A stretch of 26,348 nucleotides of DNA from a virus. Numbering within the stretch: the first letter of the stretch is position 1; every line of letters begins with the position of its first letter. The notes below the pieces were generated by a model. The model was not told the DNA's origin. It did not search any database and was given only the letters and a program-made list of their open reading frames with translations. The stretch is from positions 1 through 26,348 of IMG/VR virus record IMGVR_UViG_3300003690_000058; one strand, written 5' to 3'. The translations under genes and the position numbers were made by a program. Positions 1-7,589 of this stretch are shown piece after piece.

Positions 1-402
1 ATTGGTGAAATGAAAACTCTCCAAGCTAAAGGGTATAAAATAAAGTGTTATGTCAGAAATGCATATTCCATGGGATTTGTAATTCTTCAATTCTGTAACG
101 AACGCATAGGCGCCCCTTCTTCAACTTATATGCATCACCTCACATCTGTAGGAGGTCGTAGACCTGATAAAAGAACTGATAAAAATAAAAAACTTTTTAA
201 GGCTTTAGATTTTTTCGACAACCATCTGTTAGAAGATATTTCTGAAAGATTAAAAACAGATCCTAAAAAATTTATGGAACTTATTAAAGAAGATAACTGG
301 TGGGGAGCCAAAGAAGCCCTAAAATATAATATTATAGATAGAATAGAACCTTTCTCATTTTGGGATAGAAAAGTAGAATATAAAATTAAATGGTTAAACT
401 AG
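1..402 (+). CDS. ClpP-like serine protease, C-terminal part (probable head maturation protease)
   Basis: This is the C-terminal part of a ClpP-fold serine protease. The frame is open to the first base of the window, so the start lies upstream and the ATG at 10 is probably internal. Counting from that ATG, Ser20 lies in an AYSMG nucleophile motif, His43 in YMHH, and Asp95 in EDNWWGAKEA, followed by LKYNIIDRI. Order and spacing (S-23-H-52-D) match the E. coli ClpP triad Ser97/His122/Asp171, and the block after the Asp matches the ClpP family's DxxxSAxEAxxYGLVD pattern. In phages, ClpP-like proteases beside portal and capsid genes usually mature the prohead by digesting scaffold and trimming capsid proteins. 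Here it lies upstream of the terminase rather than next to the scaffold. The fold is clear; the prohead role is inferred from context. A host-targeting ClpP homologue is the alternative. Confidence 0.8.
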   Translation: MGEMKTLQAKGYKIKCYVRNAYSMGFVILQFCNERIGAPSSTYMHHLTSVGGRRPDKRTDKNKKLFKALDFFDNHLLEDISERLKTDPKKFMELIKEDNWWGAKEALKYNIIDRIEPFSFWDRKVEYKIKWLN

Positions 403-411
403 GAGAGTAAA

Positions 412-726
412 ATGAAAGAAAAAAAATTAGAGATAGACAGTATTAGAGTCTACCAATCAGTTCAATTTGAGAGAAAACAATACACATTTTTTTCTACAAG
501 AGAGATAAATACCGTATCAGGAGTTGAGATTGAATTTATCTCCGAGCTGATGTCTCTTTCTATTAAGTCTAAGGTTGATCATATCATCATTCCCTTGACT
601 AATATTTCTTGTATTTATTTAAAGTCAGATTTAAAAAAAGAACAAGAATCTAAAGATAGGGAAGAAAGACTAAAAATGTCTGCTGCCAAAAGTAGCTATA
701 TTAAAAGACAATCAGGAGATTTGTAA
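412..726 (+). CDS. Small conserved-looking phage protein of unknown function
   Basis: A 104-residue protein that I cannot assign. The first 70 residues alternate hydrophobic and polar positions as expected for a small beta-barrel or SH3-like fold, ending in a hydrophobic strand with the motif IIPLTNISCIYL. The last 35 residues are a charged helical tail rich in Lys and Glu. Small phage proteins of the pattern V-x-x-x-V-x-F ... VP-x-TNI are common beside packaging genes, but their function is not known to me. The start has an AGGAG SD at about 401-405. The stop codon overlaps the next start in a TAATG junction, so translation is probably coupled to the oxygenase-like gene. A small-terminase role is unlikely: no helix-turn-helix is visible and the protein is very short. 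Confidence 0.65.
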   Translation: MKEKKLEIDSIRVYQSVQFERKQYTFFSTREINTVSGVEIEFISELMSLSIKSKVDHIIIPLTNISCIYLKSDLKKEQESKDREERLKMSAAKSSYIKRQSGDL

Positions 727-1622
727 TGAGTGGAAAAAACGCAAAAAAAGCTAGAAAAGAAGTTAAGGTAGAACACACCCAATACAAGAAGAATGAAGAT
801 GGGTCTGAAGATATTATTCCTTCTGACTTTATTAAAAAATCTCTAGATGATACTAAAATGACTTTCTCTAAACCTTTCGGACCTCCTATGGGAGCTTTTA
901 AATGTCCTCCTGAAGTCCTTAAGAAAATGATCAGGCTTACGGATGAAGTCCTGAAAGATAGAGAAAGAGTAGACTGGGGAAGTAACTTAGTTGGAAACGT
1001 TAATGAAGAACCTCTAGTAAAAAACTCTGATCTTAAAAAATATGATTTATATGAATTTTTTAGAAGCTGTGTAGGTACTTACATTAATGGTTACATGCAA
1101 TCATGTGGACATCAAGTTGAAACAATACAAGCTCATGTAGATCACATGTGGATTGTTAGTCAATATGAGAATGAGTATAACCCTGTTCATTTTCATACCT
1201 ACTGTGATATTTCTACGGTTATGTACTTAAAGGTTCCTGAGTTTGATAGTAGGAAAAAAGCTGGAAAACTTCCAGACTACAAAATCCAACGAGATGGAAT
1301 GATAGAATGGGTCTACAAGTCTCCAGACCAAAACGGCTTAGAAATGGGAACTTTTAGTGTAGACCCTGAACCAGGAATGCTTTATATTTTTCCATCGAAT
1401 TTATTACATACAGTTTACCCTTTTCAAGGTAAAGGAGAGCGAAGGTCTATAGCCTTTAATGCTCACTGGGATGCTTTAATGAAAAGTGGTAAAAGATATG
1501 ATAAATCTATGCGTATGAAATCAGATCAAGCTAGTGTAGATTATAGAAAATATTGGAAGACTAAGGATGAAGAAACAAGGTTTGCAAAATCACAGCATAA
1601 CCAAGGAAGCCCTGAGAGTTGA
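726..1622 (+). CDS. Putative 2OG-Fe(II) oxygenase
   Basis: 298 residues resembling the phage/bacterial 'putative 2OG-Fe(II) oxygenase' group (the TIGR02466/PF13759 type of double-stranded beta-helix dioxygenase). What is visible: His155-Phe-His157 followed by Asp161 in NPVHFHTYCD; a YLKVP strand; then PGMLYIFPSNLLHTVYPF with His228; then RRSIAFNAHWD with Arg239/Arg240. These fit the metal-binding HxH or HxxxD, the distal histidine, and the arginine that binds 2-oxoglutarate. The N-terminal 50 residues are charged and probably disordered. Such enzymes hydroxylate proteins, nucleic acid bases or small molecules; the substrate cannot be read from the sequence. The gene starts inside the upstream stop codon (TAATG) and overlaps the terminase gene by 56 nt, so it is made together with the packaging proteins. 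I am fairly sure of the family, not of the substrate. Confidence 0.75.
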   Translation: MSGKNAKKARKEVKVEHTQYKKNEDGSEDIIPSDFIKKSLDDTKMTFSKPFGPPMGAFKCPPEVLKKMIRLTDEVLKDRERVDWGSNLVGNVNEEPLVKNSDLKKYDLYEFFRSCVGTYINGYMQSCGHQVETIQAHVDHMWIVSQYENEYNPVHFHTYCDISTVMYLKVPEFDSRKKAGKLPDYKIQRDGMIEWVYKSPDQNGLEMGTFSVDPEPGMLYIFPSNLLHTVYPFQGKGERRSIAFNAHWDALMKSGKRYDKSMRMKSDQASVDYRKYWKTKDEETRFAKSQHNQGSPES

Positions 1623-3060
1623 AATTCAGAAGCGTCAGGAAAAGCTTAGTAGACCTAAGTTTTCATTTGACGAATACTGTTTTGAGCAACAGCTTAAGTT
1701 TTTCCGTGGGAAAGGTGGTAGATTTAGAAACGCTGTATGTTCACGTAGAGCCGGTAAAACTGTAGGTATTGCAGCAGACATGGTTGACATTGCTCAACAC
1801 GAGCCTGAAGTTAATTTGCTTTATATTACAATTACTCAGCAACAAGCTAGAGCTATTATATGGGCAGATTTAATCAAGATAATCGAAACCTATGAGATAG
1901 ATTGTAAGACAGATAACACAAGATTAACTATCTCATTTCCTAACAAGGCTAGAATCTATATTGCTGGAGCTAAGGATAGATCGGAGATAGAAAAATTTAG
2001 AGGATGGAAACTAAGGAAATGTTACATCGACGAATGCCAATCGTTTAGGTCTTATTTGAAAGAGCTTATAAACGATATTATTATACCGGCATTACGAGAC
2101 TTACGAGGTGGGTTGTTTCTTACAGGAACTCCTGGACCTGTTAAGGCTGGAGTATTCTATGAGTATTCCCAATCAAAAAACTGGAAGACTCATCACTGGA
2201 CAGCTTTTGATAATCCTTATTTGCACAATCCGCCAAAATTAGACTTAGAAGAAATTTTAAGGGAAGAAAGAATTATCAGGAGTATTGACGAAACAGACCC
2301 CTCCTATATTAGGGAGACTTTGGGCAAATGGGTGGAGGATAAAGATGCCCTTGTTTTTAAATTTAATAAAGTTAAAAATACTTATGCTAAATTACCTTCA
2401 GATGGTGAATGGCATTATATCATTGGAATTGATATTGGTTATAATGATTCTGATGCCTTAGCTGTTATAGGCTATAATACTCATTACAAGAGAGTTTATT
2501 TAGTTGATGAACATGTTAAGAATAAGCAGAATATTAGCCAGTTAGTAGAGGTAATTAAGGAGTACAAGGAAGAATACAAACCCATACGAATGGTCATGGA
2601 TGCAGGAGCCCTGGGTAAAAAAATACAAGAAGAGTTACGAATGCGTCATGGGCTTAACATTGAAGCTGCTGAAAAGACTAGAAAAATTGAGTTCATTGAG
2701 CTATTAAATGATGATCTTAGGACTGAGAAGTTTAAGGCATTTAAAAATTCTTTATTTGAAGAAGATTGTATGTTAGTTCAATGGGATAAAGATTCCAGGA
2801 TTCGTAACCCTGAAAGACCAAGAATATCAGATACTTACCACTCTGATATTTGTGATGCAGTTCTATATGCGTGGCGTGAGTGTAGACACTACCTGTCTGA
2901 GAAGCCTGACGCTGCGATAAAGCCTTATACAGATAAGTTTATGGACGAATTAGAACGTCAATTAGCTGATGAATGTGAGAGAAAAAAAGAAGACCCTTAT
3001 GCTTATGAATTGGATAAGCAACTACAAGAGGATATGGATGAAATGGAAGAATATTTATAA
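1567..3060 (+). CDS. terL: Terminase large subunit (DNA packaging ATPase/nuclease)
   Basis: 497 residues with the full set of large-terminase motifs. The N-terminal ATPase has Walker A CSRRAGKT (residues 58-65), Walker B CYIDE (152-156, catalytic Glu156) and the coupling motif TGTP (186-189). The C-terminal RNase H-like nuclease has acidic residues Asp289 in GIDIG, Asp345 in MVMDAG and Asp427/Asp430 in HSDICDA. It docks on the portal, pumps DNA into the prohead and cuts the concatemer. The ATG at 1567 lies inside the oxygenase gene and is preceded by GGAAGA at 1555-1560. The next in-frame ATG falls after Walker A, so this start is preferred. The C-terminus is charged and Glu-rich. No small terminase is recognised in this window; it may lie upstream. 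Confidence 0.96.
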   Translation: MKKQGLQNHSITKEALRVEIQKRQEKLSRPKFSFDEYCFEQQLKFFRGKGGRFRNAVCSRRAGKTVGIAADMVDIAQHEPEVNLLYITITQQQARAIIWADLIKIIETYEIDCKTDNTRLTISFPNKARIYIAGAKDRSEIEKFRGWKLRKCYIDECQSFRSYLKELINDIIIPALRDLRGGLFLTGTPGPVKAGVFYEYSQSKNWKTHHWTAFDNPYLHNPPKLDLEEILREERIIRSIDETDPSYIRETLGKWVEDKDALVFKFNKVKNTYAKLPSDGEWHYIIGIDIGYNDSDALAVIGYNTHYKRVYLVDEHVKNKQNISQLVEVIKEYKEEYKPIRMVMDAGALGKKIQEELRMRHGLNIEAAEKTRKIEFIELLNDDLRTEKFKAFKNSLFEEDCMLVQWDKDSRIRNPERPRISDTYHSDICDAVLYAWRECRHYLSEKPDAAIKPYTDKFMDELERQLADECERKKEDPYAYELDKQLQEDMDEMEEYL

Positions 3061-3071
3061 CAAAATTACAA
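3054..3071 (+). repeat. Boundary motif copy A (TTTATAACAAAATTACAA)
   Basis: An 18-nt AT-rich element spanning the terminase stop codon. It matches copy D at 22401-22418 in 17 of 18 positions and fits the consensus WTWATAAYAWAAWTACAA shared with copies at 5284 and 20244. It ends in TACAAT, a plausible -10 hexamer (3067-3072), but the upstream hexamer TGGAAG (3044-3049) is a poor -35. It may be a phage promoter or processing element. AT-richness after stop codons is the competing explanation. Confidence 0.3.
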
Positions 3072-3084
3072 TAGGAGAAGCTCT

Positions 3085-3309
3085 ATGCTAAAAAATATGG
3101 AAGATGTCAAACTATTCATTGAATGGTGTAAAGAGCATAAAGTAAAATCCTTTAAAAATAGTGATGTAGAATTCGAGCTATCAGAGCTTAGTTTTATAGA
3201 AAGTGCAGAAGACTTAGTTTCAAAGCTAAAGTCAGGGGAAAGTCCCAATTTCGAAGAAAAACAACAAGAGGAAGAAGATGAAGAACTGATGTTTTGGTCT
3301 TCTACATAA
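3085..3309 (+). CDS. Small acidic protein between terminase and portal
   Basis: 74 residues. The N-terminal half (MEDVKLFIEWCKEHKVKSFK) is a helix followed by short strand-like segments with V-E-F-E-L. The C-terminal third is highly acidic (EEKQQEEEDEE) and ends in a hydrophobic LMFWSST. Small acidic proteins ending in FWS-type motifs, encoded between terminase and portal, recur in podovirus-like phages, and none has a function I can name. The hydrophobic tip on an acidic tail suggests a docking peptide, possibly for terminase or portal. That is inference. The start has AGGAG at 3073-3077, 7 nt before the ATG. An alternative ATG lies five codons downstream without its own SD. Confidence 0.7.
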   Translation: MLKNMEDVKLFIEWCKEHKVKSFKNSDVEFELSELSFIESAEDLVSKLKSGESPNFEEKQQEEEDEELMFWSST

Positions 3310-3319
3310 GGTATAAAAC

Positions 3320-5284
3320 ATGGACTATAATCAACGCTGGTGGGAAGCTTCTCGAACTAATTTGTACTCTGACGTGTTTGCCTACCTCAAGGCTCTAAAT
3401 GATAAGCAAGATTATACTACTGCTTTAAATTTAATTTATGCTAGACTTTATGGTAACTATCAAATGTACGGTCTAGACGCTTATAACTATGCTAGAGTAG
3501 AAACAAGTGCAGCGTCGAACCGAGTAACCCTTAACATTATTCAAAACATGATAGACACTGTAACCTCCAAAATCACAAAGAATAAACCTAGAGCAACCTT
3601 CCTGACTTCAGGTGGAGACTTTAGTCTTCAATCTAAGGCTAAGAAATTAACTAAGTTTATAGAAGGTATTTTTAGTTATACCGAGTTTCATGACAAAGCC
3701 GCTTTTGCCTTTTTAGATAGTTGTATCTTTGGAACTGGATCTATTAAAATATTTGAGGAAGATGGACAAATTAAAACTGAAAGAGTTTTTATTAATGAAA
3801 TCAAAATAGATGATAATGAAGCCTTCTATTCTAAGCCTCGTCAAATGCACCAAGAAAAAATGATGAATAAAGAGGTCTTGAAGCAAATGTTTCCTGAACA
3901 TGCTGTTATGATAGACCAAGCTAGTGACACTTATAATAAGTTTGCTACCCCACCCTATGGAGATGGTGCAGATTTAGTAAGAGTAATTGAATCATGGCAC
4001 CTACCAAGTGGTGAAAAGGCAAAGGATGGAAAACATACAATTTGCATCTCTAATGCTACTCTTTTGGATGAAGACTATTATAAAGATTATTTCCCCTTCG
4101 TATTCTTTAGATGGGGCTTAAAGCCTGTAGGATTTTGGGGAAGAGGTTTGGCTGAAGAACTTCAAGGTATTCAACTGGAAATGAATAAAATTTTAAGAAC
4201 GATACAGGTTTCAATGCACCTTGTATCTATTCCAAAGCTATTAGTTGAAGCAAGTTCTAAGATTGTATCTGCTCACCTAAACAATAAGATTGGGGGAATT
4301 ATTAAATATGCTGGAACTCCTCCACAATATGCACCTCTTGGAGGTATTCCTCCAGAATTATTTGCTCACCTTGATAGATTATATGCCAGAGGTTACGAGA
4401 TTGCAGGTATTTCACAACTAGCCGCCCAATCTCTAAAACCTGCCGGTCTGGATTCAGGCAAAGCTTTAAGGGAATTTAACGATCTTGAAACTGAAAGGTT
4501 CATGGCTACAGCTCAAAGATATGAAAAAACATTTATGAACGCTGCAGAAATTATGATCGACATGGCTAAAGATATCCATGAACGTGAAGGAGATTTCAAG
4601 GTTAAAGTCAAAGATGGGAAGTTTGTCGATACAATTCCCTGGAAAGACGTTAACATGGATGCTGACAAATATATGATGGAACTTTATCCTACTTCAGCTT
4701 TATCCAACACACCGGCTGCAAGGTTGGCTGATGTTCAAGACCTTTTAGCTGCAGGTTTTATATCTAAGGAAGATGCCCTCAAGCTTTTGGACTTTCCAGA
4801 TTTAGAGTCTACTATGAACCTACTTAATTCTGACGCCACCAACTTAGAGCGTATAATTGAAACTATGATGGATAAGGGAGATTATTTCCCTCCAGAGCCT
4901 TATCAAAACCTTGAAAATGCAATTCGTAAGACTCAGCAAGCCTATTTAATGTACCGTACTCAGGGAGCTTCAGAGGACCGTTTAGAGCTTCTCAGACAGT
5001 ATATGGAAGATTGTCAAAACCTATTGATTAAGGCTCAAGCTCAAAGCCCAGAAGCTAAAGCTCAAGAACTAGCTGCTGCTGGTGCGCCTGCTGCTGCAGC
5101 TCAAGTTGTAGGAGCTGACATTGCAGCACCTGTAGGTGAAGAAAGTCTTATAGGTGAAGGAGCCCTGCCTCTAGGAGAAGAAGAAATTGTAGAGGAAGAA
5201 GTAGTAGAGGAAGGTCCTGTAGGTGAAGATGTAATGGAAGAAGTTATAATGGAAGAAGCTAAAGGTATGGCTGCTCCAGAATAA
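3320..5284 (+). CDS. Portal protein
   Basis: 654 residues, within the size range of podovirus portals (T7 536, P22 725). Its position after the terminase and before scaffold and capsid is the standard portal position. Family-like features are an N-terminal helical segment with WWEASRTNLY; NIIQNMIDTVTSKITKNKPRATFL (the canonical start of the portal core); FLDSCIFGTGSIKIF; a wing/stem region with FFRWGLKPVGFWGRGLAEELQGIQLEMNKILRT; and SGKALREFNDLETERF in the crown-proximal helix. The last 70 residues are Ala/Gln-rich and then strongly Glu-rich (EEEIVEEEVVEE), a likely disordered tail facing DNA. The dodecameric ring forms the DNA entry and exit channel and nucleates capsid assembly. The SD before the ATG is weak (AAGG at about 3308-3311), so translation may depend on the preceding small gene. 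Confidence 0.92.
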   Translation: MDYNQRWWEASRTNLYSDVFAYLKALNDKQDYTTALNLIYARLYGNYQMYGLDAYNYARVETSAASNRVTLNIIQNMIDTVTSKITKNKPRATFLTSGGDFSLQSKAKKLTKFIEGIFSYTEFHDKAAFAFLDSCIFGTGSIKIFEEDGQIKTERVFINEIKIDDNEAFYSKPRQMHQEKMMNKEVLKQMFPEHAVMIDQASDTYNKFATPPYGDGADLVRVIESWHLPSGEKAKDGKHTICISNATLLDEDYYKDYFPFVFFRWGLKPVGFWGRGLAEELQGIQLEMNKILRTIQVSMHLVSIPKLLVEASSKIVSAHLNNKIGGIIKYAGTPPQYAPLGGIPPELFAHLDRLYARGYEIAGISQLAAQSLKPAGLDSGKALREFNDLETERFMATAQRYEKTFMNAAEIMIDMAKDIHEREGDFKVKVKDGKFVDTIPWKDVNMDADKYMMELYPTSALSNTPAARLADVQDLLAAGFISKEDALKLLDFPDLESTMNLLNSDATNLERIIETMMDKGDYFPPEPYQNLENAIRKTQQAYLMYRTQGASEDRLELLRQYMEDCQNLLIKAQAQSPEAKAQELAAAGAPAAAAQVVGADIAAPVGEESLIGEGALPLGEEEIVEEEVVEEGPVGEDVMEEVIMEEAKGMAAPE

Positions 5285-5301
5285 TAATAATAAAATTACA
5301 A
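5284..5301 (+). repeat. Boundary motif copy B (ATAATAATAAAATTACAA)
   Basis: The second copy of the 18-nt boundary element, starting at the last base of the portal stop codon. It matches copy D in 14 of 18 positions, and the right half AATTACAACT is identical between B and D. It ends in TACAAC, a weak -10-like hexamer (5297-5302). No convincing -35 sits 17 nt upstream. A hairpin follows at 5316-5336. Confidence 0.3.
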
Positions 5302-5315
5302 CTAATAGAGGTCAA

Positions 5316-5336
5316 TGACCGAGCGTAAGCTCATCA
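5316..5336 (+). other. Hairpin with GTAA (GNRA-type) tetraloop upstream of scaffold gene
   Basis: GAGC (5321-5324) pairs with GCTC (5329-5332) around a GTAA loop, a stable GNRA-class tetraloop in RNA. TGA (5316-5318) and TCA (5334-5336) extend the stem beyond a small internal loop. A nearly overlapping GGTCA-A-TGACC palindrome lies at 5310-5320. No T-run follows, so this is not a terminator. The scaffold SD begins eight nt after the hairpin, suggesting a role in mRNA 5' stability, processing or SD presentation. Confidence 0.5.
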
Positions 5337-5355
5337 AGTTATAAAGGAGATTTTT

Positions 5356-6270
5356 ATGGAAAACCAAGAGGTTATGAACGAAACAGTTCAATACCAATCA
5401 GACAACGCAGAGCCTTTAGTAGATGCTTCTCAAATATTTGAACCAGAAGCAGAATCCGAGGGAGAAAGTCATGAAGTAGAAGAAGTAAGAGAGCAAGAAG
5501 GGGAAGACGACCAGTTTTCACGCAAGTTCGCAGCTTTGAGCAGAAGAGAAAAAGAAATTAGAGCAAAAGAAGCTGATTATGAACAAAGAGTAGAGGAGCT
5601 ACAGTCTAGACTGTATGAGTTAGAAAACAGTCCTGAAGAACCTCAAATCCCACTAGAGGAAAGACTAAGGCGTAATCCTTTTGAAACTCTAGAAGAAATG
5701 GGTTTAGGCTACGATAAGTTAACCGAATTAGCACTTAACGATGGGAAACTCACCCCTGAGATGCAAATGAGGTTAATGAGAGAAGAGTTAGAACATGGTT
5801 ATAAGTCTAAATTTGAGGAGCTGGAAGAACGATTAGCTCACAAAGAAGAAGAAGAAGAACACAGTAAATATGAAGAGATAGAACATAATTTTAAGCGAGA
5901 AATAAACTCTTTCGTAGAAGGCAGAGGTGAGTTTGAACTTATTAATGCAAACGAAGCGAGTGAGTTAGTTTATGATGTAATTGAAGAACATTACAGCGAT
6001 ACAGGTAGAGTCCTACATATTGATGAAGCTGCCGAAGCTGTTGAATCTTACCTAGAAGATGAGTTGGAAAAATTAATGAGCTTAGACAAAGCAAAAGCTA
6101 GATTTTCTCCAAGATATGAGCCAGCACCAAAAAGACAAGCGTCACCTACATTGTCAAACGCCCATTCTGCTCAGGCGTACCAAAGAGCAGATAGACCGCT
6201 ATCAAATGAGGAGTCTGTAAGAGAGGCTGCTAAGTTAATAAGATGGGATGATGAAGGAAATTTAATTTAA
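5356..6270 (+). CDS. Capsid scaffolding protein
   Basis: 304 residues, very acidic and predicted mostly helical, lying directly before the capsid gene as scaffolds do. A phage-scaffold signature is visible at residues 56-72: KFAALSRREKEIRAKE, followed by a coiled coil to about residue 95. A second Glu-rich helical stretch runs around residues 150-185 (EELEERLAHKEEEEEHS). The C-terminal 60 residues become basic and proline-containing (FSPRYEPAPKRQ) before RWDDEGNLI, consistent with the positively charged coat-binding tail known for P22-type scaffolds. Its role would be to set capsid size and then leave or be digested, possibly by the ClpP-like protease at the left edge. The start has AAGGAG at 5344-5349. 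Family assignment is by composition, motif and position. Confidence 0.88.
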   Translation: MENQEVMNETVQYQSDNAEPLVDASQIFEPEAESEGESHEVEEVREQEGEDDQFSRKFAALSRREKEIRAKEADYEQRVEELQSRLYELENSPEEPQIPLEERLRRNPFETLEEMGLGYDKLTELALNDGKLTPEMQMRLMREELEHGYKSKFEELEERLAHKEEEEEHSKYEEIEHNFKREINSFVEGRGEFELINANEASELVYDVIEEHYSDTGRVLHIDEAAEAVESYLEDELEKLMSLDKAKARFSPRYEPAPKRQASPTLSNAHSAQAYQRADRPLSNEESVREAAKLIRWDDEGNLI

Positions 6271-6298
6271 TATAATATAATAAACAAAGGAGAATAAC

Positions 6299-7510
6299 AT
6301 GGCTGCTTTATCCGCAACAGGTTTTGCCGCCGCCCTGAAACAACATTATACTGACGAACGAATTGAGAATATGGTTTATAAGGATAATCCATTTCTTGCT
6401 ATGGTCGCTAAGTATGAAGATTTCGGAGGCGAAAACTTAAAACTTCCAATTAAATATGGAAACCCAATGGGTCGGTCTGCTACTTTCACGACTGCTCAAT
6501 CTAACGTTACTGGTGGTAACATCAAGGCGTTTTTACTAACTAGAATAAAAGATTATGCAATTGCTCAGATTGAAAACGAAGTACTTGAAGCTTCAAAAGG
6601 TAATGCGAATGCGTTCCTAGAAGCTGCTGTATTCGCTATCGATGGTTCAATTCAGGCTGCTACTCGTTCTTTGGCTGTAGCTCTCTATGGGAATGGTAAA
6701 GGTTCAATCGGTGTTGTTAGCACCTCTGATTCAACTACCATTACTCTTGCTACTACTCAAGACATTACTAACTTTGAAGTTGATATGTCACTTGTATCTT
6801 CTGCTGATGAGTCAGGTGGAACGGCAGGTACAGCTATTTCTGTAACTGGTATTAATAGAGATACTGGTGTTCTTACCATGGGCGCAGATCCCAGTACAAT
6901 TTTTACATCTACTCTGAAGTATATTTTTGTTGAAGGTGATTATGCTACAGATTCAACTGCTCTTTTAAAAATCTCTGGTATAGCTGCTTGGCTACCGTCA
7001 ACGGCTCCTAGTGCAACCGATTCTTTTTTCAACGTTAACAGAAGTGCTGATGTTGATAGACTCGGTGGTATTCGTTTCGATGCTTCCTCACTTCCTATAG
7101 AAGAAGGTCTTATCGGTGCGGCTGCACGAGCTGCTAGAGCTGGTGGAAAACCAGATTACTGTTTCATGAACTACTCTAACTTTGCCGATTTGGAAAAATC
7201 CTTAGGTTCTAAGGTTTCTTATGTTGAAAAAAACATTAAGCCCGAAATTGGTTTTAGAGGAATATTGATTCACGGACCTAGAGGTCCTATAAACGTTATA
7301 CCTGATCAAAACTGTCCTAATGGGGTAGCTTACATGATTCAAATGGATGTTTGGAAATTGTATTCTCTTGGTAAGGCTCCCAGAATTCTTTCTGGTGATG
7401 GGCTTAAACAACTGAGAGTTTATAATGCTGATGCCATTGAAGTTAGAGTTGGTTACTATGGTCAATTAGGCTGTAGGGCTCCAGGTTGGAACGTGAGAAT
7501 TGGATTATAA
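6299..7510 (+). CDS. Major capsid protein (HK97-fold type)
   Basis: 403 residues. The N-terminus (SATGFAAALKQHYTDERIENMVYKDNPFLAMV) and the C-terminal half (KPDYCFMNYSNFADLEKSLG ... GILIHGPRGPINVIPD ... LKQLRVYNADAIEVRVGYYGQLG) match the pattern of major capsid proteins that follow scaffold genes in podovirus-like phages. A beta-rich insertion, about residues 140-235, contains FEVDMSLVSSADESGG ... NRDTGVLTM ... FVEGDYA ... AAWLP, a common insertion in this coat group and probably surface-exposed. No delta-domain-like N-terminal extension is seen, so the separate scaffold is needed for assembly. A strong SD (AAAGGAGA, 6286-6293) suits very high expression, and an efficient terminator follows the stop codon. 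Confidence 0.94.
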   Translation: MAALSATGFAAALKQHYTDERIENMVYKDNPFLAMVAKYEDFGGENLKLPIKYGNPMGRSATFTTAQSNVTGGNIKAFLLTRIKDYAIAQIENEVLEASKGNANAFLEAAVFAIDGSIQAATRSLAVALYGNGKGSIGVVSTSDSTTITLATTQDITNFEVDMSLVSSADESGGTAGTAISVTGINRDTGVLTMGADPSTIFTSTLKYIFVEGDYATDSTALLKISGIAAWLPSTAPSATDSFFNVNRSADVDRLGGIRFDASSLPIEEGLIGAAARAARAGGKPDYCFMNYSNFADLEKSLGSKVSYVEKNIKPEIGFRGILIHGPRGPINVIPDQNCPNGVAYMIQMDVWKLYSLGKAPRILSGDGLKQLRVYNADAIEVRVGYYGQLGCRAPGWNVRIGL

Positions 7511-7521
7511 TTTAAATACTT
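7504..7521 (+). repeat. Weak boundary motif copy E
   Basis: ATTATAATTTAAATACTT spans the capsid-gene stop codon and fits the WTWATAAYAWAAWTACAA consensus at 15 of 18 positions. The mismatches include the last two bases, so the TACAA end is not preserved. It contains a perfect TATAAT at 7506-7511, but no -35 sits at proper spacing and the terminator stem starts immediately after. It is recorded because of its position; chance in AT-rich sequence is quite possible. Confidence 0.15.
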
Positions 7522-7549
7522 GAGAAGTCCTTCGGGGCTTCTCTTTTTT
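7522..7549 (+). terminator. Intrinsic terminator after the capsid gene (UUCG tetraloop)
   Basis: GAGAAGTCC (7522-7530) pairs over nine positions with GGGCTTCTC (7535-7543), with one G-T wobble, around a TTCG loop, one of the most stable RNA tetraloops. Six T residues follow (7544-7549). It lies 11 nt after the capsid stop codon. It should end much of the packaging/capsid transcript here, leaving downstream structural genes to read-through or to their own promoter. Confidence 0.92.
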
Positions 7550-7550
7550 G

Positions 7551-7572
7551 CTGCGTGTTGAATGACACTCAG
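7551..7572 (+). other. Hairpin just upstream of the SD of gene 7590
   Basis: CTG (7551-7553) pairs with CAG (7570-7572), and GTGTT (7555-7559) with GACAC (7564-7568, one T-G wobble), around a GAAT loop with a single c/t mismatch. It sits between the terminator and the AAAGGAGA SD (7576-7583). It is modest on its own but fits the pattern of hairpins placed directly before an SD in this genome. Confidence 0.4.
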
Positions 7573-7589
7573 ACTAAAGGAGAAATAAA

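Noticed and set aside
412-726. Possible small terminase subunit
   Set aside because: The protein is too short and lacks a helix-turn-helix or a typical oligomerisation helix; it looks like a small beta-barrel with a charged tail.
5281-5293. ATA-type microsatellite after the portal gene
   Set aside because: Only four repeat units overlapping the stop codon; treated as AT-rich spacer and part of boundary motif copy B.
6271-6281. Two overlapping TATAAT hexamers just before the capsid gene SD
   Set aside because: They look like -10 boxes, but no -35 of quality lies 16-18 bp upstream, and a start from the second copy would fall within or after the SD. AT-rich spacer is the simpler reading.
7551-7589. 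Promoter between the capsid terminator and gene 7590
   Set aside because: No -35/-10 pair at acceptable spacing could be found. A phage-specific promoter cannot be excluded.
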